Assembly (NCBI GenBank): GCA_965977975.1
Contig: CBHCZH010000018.1
Coordinates: forward strand, 1 to 39,068
From: Croceibacterium_A sp965977975
GTDB lineage: Bacteria > Pseudomonadota > Alphaproteobacteria > Sphingomonadales > Sphingomonadaceae
DNA length: 39,068 bases
Direction: 5' to 3'
Shown: positions 32,932-39,068 of the stretch, piece after piece
How the letters are laid out: the number at the start of each line of letters is the position of its first letter
Position numbering within the stretch: position 1 is the first letter of the stretch
Notes under the pieces: generated by a model
Databases searched by the model: none
What the model saw: the letters and a program-made list of their open reading frames with translations, nothing else
Told to the model about the DNA's origin: nothing
Made by a program: the position numbers and the translations under genes

Positions 32932-34061
32932 AGCAGCACCAACTGATCGCGGTGGATCACGGCCGATCGCGGCGCATAGCCGAGCAGCGCGGCATGCTCC
33001 TCGCTGCGGCGCCCCCTGATCAGCTCGACCTCGCCCGCATCGTATTCAGCCAAGCCTTGTGCGACCGGCTTGCCGACGGTGTCGAGCACGGCGACCGGAT
33101 CGCCGCGCGCGAACTCGCCTTCGACCGCGGTGATCCCGCTCGCCAACAGGCTGCCGCCTTTAAGTAGCGCTCGAGCGCAGCCCGCATCGACGGTTACCGC
33201 GCCCCGCAGCCGCTGACGCCCTCCCAGCCAGGCCTTGCGCGCGCGGTCGCGCCGCGTCGGCAGGAAAAGCGTACCGATATCCGTACCGAGCGCACGCGCC
33301 AGCGGCGCCGGTTGGGTGCCATTGACGATCGCCAGGGTAATGCCGGCGCGGGTAGCGATCTCGGCCGCCTGGAGCTTCGAGATCATGCCACCGGAACCCA
33401 GCCCCGAAGCCGATGCGCTGCTCGCCATGGCATGGACCGCCTCGGTCACTTCCTCGACTCTCGACAGCAACTGCGCACCCTTCTCCCGCGGGTCGCGATC
33501 GTACAGCCCGTCGACGTCGGACAGCAGTACAACCGCCTCCGCCCGAGCTGCCTGCGCCACACGCGCGGCCAGCCGGTCGTTGTCACCGAAGCGAATCTCG
33601 GCGGTGGCAACCGAATCGTTCTCGTTGATCACGGGCACCGCACCGGCGCCCAGCAGCCGCCCGAGGGTGGCCGCGGCGTTGAGGTAGCGGCGGCGATCCT
33701 CGAGATCGTCGAGCGTCAACAGCAACTGCGCCGCGGTGAGCCCATGCGCGCCGAGCAGCTCACTCCACAGCCCCGCCAGCGCAATCTGGCCGACGGCAGC
33801 CGCCGCCTGCGCATCGGCGAGCGAGCCGCGCCCGCCTTTCGCCAACTTCAGCGCGGCCGCTCCGAGCGCGATCGCGCCCGAACTGACCACGACGACCTGC
33901 TGTCCGCGTTGGCAAGCCTCCGCGATCTCTCCGGCAAGGCTCGCCAGCCACTCGCGCCGCGGCCGCCCGTCGCTGCCGCACAGCAGGGAAGAACCGACCT
34001 TAAGCACCACGCGGGGCGTGACCGAAGAGTCGCTGAGATCGGCAAGGCGGTCGATAGGCAT
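32928..34061 (-). CDS. proB: Glutamate 5-kinase
   Basis: This 377-residue enzyme phosphorylates glutamate to gamma-glutamyl phosphate, the first step of proline synthesis. The amino-acid-kinase domain has VVLKVGSSLLCG, VVVVSSGAIALG, PVINENDSVAT and FGDNDRLAARVA, then the LLSDVDGLYDRDP segment and GSGGMISKLQAA. The C-terminal PUA domain (about 280-377) is present. The enzyme is normally feedback-inhibited by proline. It is cotranscribed with the downstream epimerase-like gene. obg lies upstream on the same strand, separated by a 169-base repeat element. Confidence 0.95.
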   Translation of the reverse strand: MPIDRLADLSDSSVTPRVVLKVGSSLLCGSDGRPRREWLASLAGEIAEACQRGQQVVVVSSGAIALGAAALKLAKGGRGSLADAQAAAAVGQIALAGLWSELLGAHGLTAAQLLLTLDDLEDRRRYLNAAATLGRLLGAGAVPVINENDSVATAEIRFGDNDRLAARVAQAARAEAVVLLSDVDGLYDRDPREKGAQLLSRVEEVTEAVHAMASSASASGLGSGGMISKLQAAEIATRAGITLAIVNGTQPAPLARALGTDIGTLFLPTRRDRARKAWLGGRQRLRGAVTVDAGCARALLKGGSLLASGITAVEGEFARGDPVAVLDTVGKPVAQGLAEYDAGEVELIRGRRSEEHAALLGYAPRSAVIHRDQLVLL

Positions 34062-34118
34062 CGCGGCGGGTTAGCGGGAGAAGCCACTCCGGCAAAGCCC
34101 CCCTGCCCACGCCCTGTT

Positions 34119-34287
34119 CGTCATGCTGAACTTGGTTCAGCACTCATCGGGCAGCACGGCCCGAAGCACGCTGGCGAAGCGCAGCCTCGCAAACCAGAGG
34201 GCGACAAGGCTTCGGCGAGGCCGAGCTTGGAAGCGACGGCTCCGCGAGGGCGGAGAAATGGGCCCTGGAACAAGTTCAGGGTGACGG
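34119..34287. repeat. Intergenic repeat with inverted ends (sphingomonad-type REP/MITE-like)
   Basis: The 243-base gap between proB and obg is mostly one element. Its ends are imperfect inverted repeats: CGTCATGCTGAACTTGG at 34119 and CAAGTTCAGGGTGACG ending at 34286. I recognise the GCTGAACTTG / CAAGTTCAG pair as a common dispersed repeat in sphingomonad genomes. No coding sequence is inside. The rest of the gap shows nothing definite. Confidence 0.65.
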
Positions 34288-34304
34288 TTTAGGACCTTGA
34301 ATCA

Positions 34305-35366
34305 TCAGCCTAGCGGAGACCAATCGCCTTCGGGCTCTTCCTCGTCCTGAACCGCAGTGGTGGGATTCTCCGTCGCGGTACGCGCCGGCAGATACTCGAG
34401 CACCGCATCGAGTAGCTCCGCAATACCCACCCCCGTCGCGCCCGAGATCGGGAATACCCGCTCCGCCCCCGCGGCGCGCAGCTCTTCTGCAAAACCGGCG
34501 GCGAGCTCGGCATCGGCGAGGTCGATCTTGTTGAGCGCGATCAGCCGCGGCTTATCGACGAGGTCGGCGCCGTAGGCTTCGAGCTCGCGCTCGACCACCT
34601 GCATCGCCTCGGCCGGGTCCGGGCCGGTAATGTCGACGAGATGGATCAGCACCCGGCAGCGCTCGATGTGGCCGAGAAAACGGTCCCCGATCCCGGCGCC
34701 ATCCGCGGCGCCCTCGATCAACCCGGGGATGTCGGCGAGCACGAACTCGCGGTCGCGGTGGCGGACCACGCCGAGCTTGGGCACGAGCGTAGTGAACGCG
34801 TAAGCGCCGACCTTGGCGCCGGCGTTCGAAACCTGGTTGATGAAGGTCGACTTGCCGGCATTGGGCAGGCCGACGAGGCCCGCGTCGGCCAGGAGCTTGA
34901 GCCGCAGCCAGACCGCCATTTCCTGCGCGGGAATGCCCGGCTGATGCTGGCGCGGGGCGCGGTTGGTCGAAGTGGCGTAGCTCGCATTGCCGCGTCCGCC
35001 CATGCCGCCTTCGAGGAGCACCATCCGCTGCCCGACCTCGGTGAAGTCGGCGAGCAGCGTCTCGCGCTCCTCGTCGAATACCTGCGTGCCGACGGGGACC
35101 GGGATGACCAAGTCGGGCGCGCTCGCCCCGGTGCGGTTCTTGCCCATCCCGTGGCCGCCGCGCGCGGCGCGGAAGTGCTGAGTGTAACGGAAGTCGATCA
35201 GCGTATTGAGACCCGGCACCGCGACCATCACCACGTCGCCGCCCTTGCCGCCGTTGCCGCCGTCGGGTCCACCGTACTCGATGAACTTCTCGCGCCGGAA
35301 GCTGACCGCGCCCGGCCCGCCCGCGCCCGATTTCAAATAGATCTTGGCTTGGTCGAGAAAGTGCAT
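34305..35366 (-). CDS. obg: GTPase Obg/CgtA
   Basis: This 353-residue ribosome-associated GTPase acts in 50S subunit assembly and stress response. The glycine-rich Obg fold occupies about residues 1-158 (GGPGAVSFRREKFIEYGGPD, then GGNGGKGGDVVMV). The G domain follows with the P-loop GLPNAGKSTF, switch II DIPGLIEGA and NKID. The C-terminal tail is short and acidic; the OCT domain found in some Obg proteins is absent. The ATG at 35366 fits the conserved MHFLDQAKIYLKSG start. Its promoter region contains the palindromic element at 35391-35534. Confidence 0.95.
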   Translation of the reverse strand: MHFLDQAKIYLKSGAGGPGAVSFRREKFIEYGGPDGGNGGKGGDVVMVAVPGLNTLIDFRYTQHFRAARGGHGMGKNRTGASAPDLVIPVPVGTQVFDEERETLLADFTEVGQRMVLLEGGMGGRGNASYATSTNRAPRQHQPGIPAQEMAVWLRLKLLADAGLVGLPNAGKSTFINQVSNAGAKVGAYAFTTLVPKLGVVRHRDREFVLADIPGLIEGAADGAGIGDRFLGHIERCRVLIHLVDITGPDPAEAMQVVERELEAYGADLVDKPRLIALNKIDLADAELAAGFAEELRAAGAERVFPISGATGVGIAELLDAVLEYLPARTATENPTTAVQDEEEPEGDWSPLG

Positions 35367-35390
35367 GAGCGCGAGGATAGCCTTAAAGCG

Positions 35391-35531
35391 CCAGTGTGCC
35401 GAGAATTGCTTCAGTTCGAGCCGAGAATGGTGCCGTTCGAGAACCGGAGCGGAGCGACCTTACAGGTCGTGAGCACCGGAAGCGCAGAACGGTGCCGTTC
35501 GCAGGCCGAATTGGAGCAATTATCGGCACAC

Positions 35532-35534
<3 letters not shown>
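35391..35534. repeat. 144-base imperfect palindrome (MITE/REP-like) ending on the tRNA-Ala CCA
   Basis: The ends are a perfect 12-base inverted repeat: CCAGTGTGCCGA (35391-35402) and TCGGCACACTGG (35523-35534). Pairing continues imperfectly inward (AATTGCTTCAGTTCG against CGAATTGGAGCAATT; GGTGCCGTTC near both arms), to a centre at GACCTTACAGGTC. The whole gap between obg and tRNA-Ala is therefore one long hairpin. Its right end includes the last three bases (CCA) of the tRNA gene. No coding capacity is seen. Confidence 0.7.
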
Positions 35535-35607
<73 letters not shown>

Positions 35608-35712
35608 GTTCCAGTGTCGCACGGCAGGCTGGCCCGCCGCGAAGAGCGCGCCCCTTAGCGAATTGGGTCCGCGCTTGGAAGGATAAATGTGCGCCCGCGC
35701 GGCGCTTTCAAG

Positions 35713-36594
35713 CTATTGCCCCGCGCCTTCCGGAATGGGCTGTACGACCGGTGTGGTGACCGTCTCGTCCGGCACCGGAATAACCGGTATGCGCGCACCG
35801 GTTTCGGGGTCGACCACCTCTGTCGCGGTCGCGGGCGCGTTGAGATTGACGAGCGAGCTGGCCACCGTCGGCGCAGTGATCGAGTGGACCGCGACATAGC
35901 CCGGCTGCGACGCGCCATACTGCGCGCCGTAGCGTGCGTCCCAAGCGCCGGAATCGATCTGGTACTGCGCGTATAGGCGGAAGAAGTTCTGGAATGCGGT
36001 TTCGTAGCGCGGCAGGGCGGCGGCGGCGAAGGCTTTGGGGTCTTCCGGCTGGGCAAGCAGGAACTCGTTCGCCACCTGCAGCGCCACGTTGCAGAAGGCG
36101 GCGCGTGCTGGTGGCAACGCGAAGTAGTTGTAGACCTGCGTCATGTAGGCTTCGCGCGCCTTGATTGCGCTGCTCCGCGAATCGTGCTCCCGCCGGAAGC
36201 GCTTGTCGATGTCGGTGTTGGCCCGCGACAGCGCGCGCCGGTACTTGGTCAGGAACGTGCGGTAGCCTTCGAGGATCGGTTCTTCGCCCGCGTCGAGGCA
36301 GTTGAGTGCGGCGACGTTCCAGCCCGAGCGGAAGTGCCACAAGGTGCTGTCCTCATCGAGGCCGCTGTTGATCGTGATCCGCTGTCCATCCGGCCCGAGC
36401 GGAGGAAGCACCATCGCATAATCCGCTCCGCCAGGCGGGATCGGCCGGTACGGGATGATCTCTACCACCGGCGGCGGCGGTGGAGGGGGCGGCGGCGGCG
36501 GAGGGGGTGGCGGCGGCGTGGCACAAGCCGCGAGCAGACACACGGCGGCCGCCACGGTCGACAACCTGATCCAGTCGGGACGGGTGGACGTCAT
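35713..36594 (-). CDS. Putative lipoprotein with polyproline tract
   Basis: This 293-residue protein has a lipoprotein signal peptide with lipobox LAAC (cysteine at residue 24). A run of 16 prolines follows directly, which would form a stiff spacer from the membrane. The main domain (about 55-230) is mixed, with SGWNVAALNCLDAGEEPILE and a helical region HDSRSSAIKAREAYMTQVYN. The C-terminus is rich in Pro and Val. I do not recognise a named domain. It is probably anchored in the outer membrane, facing the periplasm. The gene stands alone, between tRNA-Ala and the BI-1 gene. Confidence 0.65.
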   Translation of the reverse strand: MTSTRPDWIRLSTVAAAVCLLAACATPPPPPPPPPPPPPPPPVVEIIPYRPIPPGGADYAMVLPPLGPDGQRITINSGLDEDSTLWHFRSGWNVAALNCLDAGEEPILEGYRTFLTKYRRALSRANTDIDKRFRREHDSRSSAIKAREAYMTQVYNYFALPPARAAFCNVALQVANEFLLAQPEDPKAFAAAALPRYETAFQNFFRLYAQYQIDSGAWDARYGAQYGASQPGYVAVHSITAPTVASSLVNLNAPATATEVVDPETGARIPVIPVPDETVTTPVVQPIPEGAGQ

Positions 36595-36684
36595 CCGGCG
36601 TTATTCCCCTCTACGAACACAGCGGCAGATTGCCTGCCCGCGCCTTGCGCGCTGATTAAGCGGCGAGCCTATCGTCTTGCTCCG

Positions 36685-36723
36685 GCAAAGAAAATGCCCG
36701 GGGCGCATTTTGGCGCCCCGGGC
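36685..36723 (-). terminator. Rho-independent terminator of the Bax inhibitor-1 family gene
   Basis: An 11-base perfect stem, GCCCGGGGCGC (36696-36706) and GCGCCCCGGGC (36713-36723), encloses a 6-base loop. Read leftward, it is followed by ATTTTCTTTG, a T-rich tail. It lies 25 bases after the stop of the leftward gene ending at 36749. Confidence 0.85.
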
Positions 36724-36748
36724 ACGATGAACTGATTCCGGCCAGCGA

Positions 36749-37498
36749 TCAGTCGCGCGCCGCACCCATGAACCTCAGCAACATGAGGAACATGTTGATG
36801 AAGTCGAGATACAGGTTGAGCGCGCCGAGGATCACCGCCTTGGCGGCCCATTCGGTGCCGCGGACGTGCGCGTACTCTTCCTTGAGCCGCTGCGTGTCGT
36901 AGGCGGTCAGTCCGGCAAAAATCAGCACGCCGAGGAAGCCGACCGCATAGTACAGCGCCGGCGACTGCAGGAACCAGTTGATGATGCTGGCGACGAGCAG
37001 GCCGACCACGCCCATGATCAGGAAGGTGCCGAAGCCGGACAGGTCTTTTTTGGTCGTATAGCCCCACAGGCTGAGACCGGCGAACGCGGCCGCAGTGGCG
37101 AAGAAGGTCGCCGCGATCGACTCGCCGGTGTAGACGACGAAGATCGTGGATAGCGACAGTCCCATCAGCACCGCGAAGGCCCAGTACAGCAGTTGCAATG
37201 TGGCGGCGGAGAAGCGCTGCGCCCCGCCGAAGCTGACGACGAGCACGATCGCGAGCGGCGCCAGGCCGACGACCCAGCGTAGCGGCGAGAAGAAGAACTG
37301 TTCCGCCATGCCGCTGGTGTAAGTCAGCAGCGCGACGACGCCGGTCAGCAGCACCGCGCTCGCCATGTAGTTGTAAATCGACAGCATGTGGCGGCGCAGG
37401 CCTGCATCGTAAGTGGTGCGGCCAGCGAGATCGCCCGTCAGGCTCGGAGACACGCCGAAACCCTGCCGGGTCGATTGCGGGTCTTTCCAGTCTGCCAT
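36749..37498 (-). CDS. Bax inhibitor-1/YccA family membrane protein
   Basis: This 249-residue inner-membrane protein has seven hydrophobic segments, beginning near residue 45 (YNYMASAVLLTGVVALLTYT). Family marks include TYDAGLRRHMLSIYNYM, GLSLSTIFVVYTGESIAATF, and the C-terminal AYDTQRLKEEY and LNLYLDFINMFLMLLRF. Relatives modulate membrane proteases (YccA-FtsH) or leak calcium; the bacterial role is not settled. ATG 37498 is chosen because the frame upstream is not conserved in character. A strong terminator follows the gene. Confidence 0.93.
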   Translation of the reverse strand: MADWKDPQSTRQGFGVSPSLTGDLAGRTTYDAGLRRHMLSIYNYMASAVLLTGVVALLTYTSGMAEQFFFSPLRWVVGLAPLAIVLVVSFGGAQRFSAATLQLLYWAFAVLMGLSLSTIFVVYTGESIAATFFATAAAFAGLSLWGYTTKKDLSGFGTFLIMGVVGLLVASIINWFLQSPALYYAVGFLGVLIFAGLTAYDTQRLKEEYAHVRGTEWAAKAVILGALNLYLDFINMFLMLLRFMGAARD

Positions 37499-37585
37499 TG
37501 CTCCAAAGCTCCGTTTTGACGGCCTCACATCACGGGCCGTTCACACCGTAATATCGTCGTATATCACCACGGATTCAAGGGAAAC

Positions 37586-37614
37586 CGGTCCTTCGACAAG
37601 CTCAGGACGAACGG
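37586..37614. repeat. Short dispersed repeat (TCCTTCGACAAGCTCAGGA type)
   Basis: CCTTCGACAAGCTCAGGACG and its flanks form a small hairpin (TCCT with AGGA) between BI-1 and proC. I recognise it as a short element scattered in many sphingomonad genomes. It lies 10 bases beyond the proC stop and might also act in 3'-end formation. Confidence 0.5.
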
Positions 37615-37623
37615 ACGGTCCCG

Positions 37624-38433
37624 TTAACCTTTGCGGCGCGCCTCGGCGGCCATTTCGGCGCTGCGATCGCGTGCCGCGCGCAAGGTCTTCCCGACCAGCA
37701 GGCGCAGCGAATCGTCCTCGTCGAGAACATCCAGCCCCCTCTGAGTGACGCCTCCCGGGCTGGCGACCCGGTGTGCCAGCTCGCCGGGATCATGCGGCGA
37801 GGCGGCAGCCAGCGCGGCAGCCCCTTCGACCATCGCCAGCGCCAGACGTCGTGCTTTATCCTCGTGCAGGCCCAATTCGGTCGAGGCGGAGGCCAGCGCG
37901 TCGATGAAGCGATAGACGAACGCCGGCCCAGACCCAGCGAGCGCGGTGACGAGGTCGAACTCGTCCTCGTCGATCCATTCGGGCGCGCCGAGGGGGGCCA
38001 GGAGCTCGGTCACCCCCTGCCGGCCTTGCTCGCCCAGGCCGCGCTCGGCCAGGGCCATCGGCGACTTGCCCAGCGCGGCGGCGAGGTTCGGCATGACACG
38101 GACGAGACCTCCCGCCTGCGGAAAGTGCCCGGCCAGCACGGCCAGCTCCACCCCTGCGAGAATCGAGAACACCGCGGTTTCCGGCCCGGCGAGCGGTTTG
38201 ACCCGCGGCGCGATTTCGCCCAACAGTTGCGGCTTCACCCCAAGCAGGATGGCATCGAATCCCCCTTCGATCGGTATCGCGTCGAGCTTGCGGATATCGT
38301 CCGGCAGATCGCGCGGCGCCGGGTCCGCGACGGTGAAGCGGTGCGGCTCGAATCCGGCCGCAAGCCAGCCTTGCAGCATCGCCCCGGCCATATTGCCGCA
38401 GCCGACGAGGAGGATGGAATTGAACTCGGCCAC
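37624..38433 (-). CDS. proC: Pyrroline-5-carboxylate reductase
   Basis: This 269-residue enzyme catalyses the last step of proline synthesis, NADPH-dependent reduction of pyrroline-5-carboxylate. It has the N-terminal VGCGNMAGAMLQGW Rossmann motif, VKPQLLGEIAPRV, RVMPNLAAALGKSP, the hinge AGSGPAFVYRFIDALASAS, and the signature VASPGGVTQRGLDVL. The start is GTG 38433 with AGGAG 6 bases upstream. It is 113 bases downstream of the YbjN gene on the same strand, with an inverted-repeat element between them. Confidence 0.94.
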   Translation of the reverse strand: MAEFNSILLVGCGNMAGAMLQGWLAAGFEPHRFTVADPAPRDLPDDIRKLDAIPIEGGFDAILLGVKPQLLGEIAPRVKPLAGPETAVFSILAGVELAVLAGHFPQAGGLVRVMPNLAAALGKSPMALAERGLGEQGRQGVTELLAPLGAPEWIDEDEFDLVTALAGSGPAFVYRFIDALASASTELGLHEDKARRLALAMVEGAAALAAASPHDPGELAHRVASPGGVTQRGLDVLDEDDSLRLLVGKTLRAARDRSAEMAAEARRKG

Positions 38434-38445
38434 GGCGCGCTCCTA

Positions 38446-38546
38446 CTCCCCTCCCGCTTGCGGGGACGGGCCGGGGGTGGGTCCGTCCGTCCCCGCTACG
38501 GCGCACATGCCCACCCCTGGCCCGTCCCGCAAGCGGGAGGGGGAAC
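38446..38546. repeat. Inverted-repeat element between ybjN-like gene and proC
   Basis: Left arm CTCCCCTCCCGCTTGCGGGG and right arm CCCGCAAGCGGGAGGGGG are near-perfect inverse copies. Inner parts pair too (GGGCCGGGGGTGGG against CCCACCCCTGGCCC). The whole gap can form a roughly 100-base hairpin. It resembles GC-rich repeats common in sphingomonad intergenic regions and abuts the stop codon of the YbjN-like gene. Confidence 0.65.
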
Positions 38547-39059
38547 TCAAGCCTCGCCGGCTGCATCGACCAGCGCGGCCTCGAGCGCTTCCTTGGGCCG
38601 CTTGTCGCCCCAGAGCACGAACTGGAACGCGGGATAGAACCGGTCGCATTCGGCGACCGCGCTTTCGACCGCGAATTGCGCCATTTGCAAGCTCAGCATC
38701 CCTTCGGCGCCCGCCCCGAGCATCAGGCCGTGCCGGTAAAGCAGCACCCCGCCGTTCGACCAAATGTCGAAATGGCCGAGCCAGAGCTGCTCATTGACCA
38801 GCGCGAGCAACTCGTAAGCCGGCTTGCGCTTGGCATCGGGGACACGAATTTCGGGCAAGCAAAGGAGTTGCAGGACGTTGTCCTCGCTGCGCCAGATGCC
38901 CCGCACTTGATAGGTCGCCCAGCTACCCTGGATCTCACCGCAGATCTCGTCGTCGTTGACGAACTCGCACGGCCATCCGTGCGCCTCGAACAACTGCGCG
39001 AGCATTTCCACCGGCGCGGCGTCGTCGGCGTCTTCGCTGGTCTCGTGCCCGATGTTCAT
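38547..39059 (-). CDS. YbjN-domain protein
   Basis: This 170-residue protein has the YbjN pattern (a type III secretion chaperone-like fold): VEMLAQLFEAHGWPCEFVND near the start, then WRSEDNVLQLLCLPEIRVPD, NEQLWLGHFDIWSNGGVLLYRH, and a C-terminal helix with CDRFYPAFQFVLWG. Bacterial YbjN proteins are linked to stress tolerance and motility by genetics; the molecular role is unknown. ATG 39059 is the likely start, but only nine bases of upstream sequence are visible. It lies just upstream of proC. Confidence 0.88.
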   Translation of the reverse strand: MNIGHETSEDADDAAPVEMLAQLFEAHGWPCEFVNDDEICGEIQGSWATYQVRGIWRSEDNVLQLLCLPEIRVPDAKRKPAYELLALVNEQLWLGHFDIWSNGGVLLYRHGLMLGAGAEGMLSLQMAQFAVESAVAECDRFYPAFQFVLWGDKRPKEALEAALVDAAGEA

Positions 39060-39068
39060 CGTTAATGT

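Overview
The window looks like a stretch of an alphaproteobacterial chromosome, most likely from a sphingomonad (Sphingomonadales). This rests on the high GC content, the alphaproteobacterial sulfite-reduction operon (cobA, a DUF2849 gene, cysI, a DUF934 gene, cysH), the proC/YbjN pair, and short intergenic repeats of a kind I associate with sphingomonads. The genus cannot be fixed by eye.

Layout. (1) 1-7038: a catabolic block. A truncated SDR and an EthD-domain gene run leftward. Facing them is a rightward operon for an Old Yellow Enzyme-type reductase, a P450cam-like cytochrome P450, an SDR dehydrogenase, a PaaG-like crotonase, a thiolase and, after a gap, a canonical enoyl-CoA hydratase. 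Together they suggest hydroxylation or reduction of an alicyclic or terpenoid-like compound followed by beta-oxidation-type thiolysis; the substrate is unknown. (2) 7039-11877: a decayed glycan-use block on the minus strand with a GH97-like remnant, a secreted GH2 enzyme and a GH29 alpha-L-fucosidase. (3) 11940-12120: a possible old integration boundary with a tandem 9-bp repeat, a hairpin and an odd tRNA-Thr(UGU). (4) 12120-17077, minus strand: an L,D-transpeptidase, a secreted protein of unknown function, pobA, ugd and queF. (5) 17191-21316, plus strand: a proline-rich membrane protein, then overlapping sseA, metC and an MscS-type channel. (6) 21574-25897, plus strand: sulfite/sulfate assimilation with a RidA-like gene inserted. 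(7) 25978-28137: two genes of unknown function lying between cysH and a broken second copy of the cysH 3' end. (8) 28138-39059, mostly minus strand: a GGDEF-EAL protein, a divergent VOC/TetR pair, an epimerase-like gene, proB, obg, tRNA-Ala(CGC), a polyproline lipoprotein, a Bax inhibitor-1 family protein, proC and YbjN.

The best candidate for something new is the two-gene cassette at 25978-27860. The cysH 3' end and about 25 bases of its downstream flank recur on the far side of the cassette, 2.2 kb away, including a 36-base identical run. The second copy carries several frameshifts. This is the footprint of an insertion, or of recombination with foreign DNA, at cysH, and neither cargo gene has a function I can assign. 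Secondary points are the mosaic-looking tRNA-Thr, a 144-base palindromic element ending exactly on the CCA of tRNA-Ala, a P450cam-like enzyme lacking the camphor-contact tyrosine and any nearby redox partner, and two gene remnants flanking the enoyl-CoA hydratase gene.
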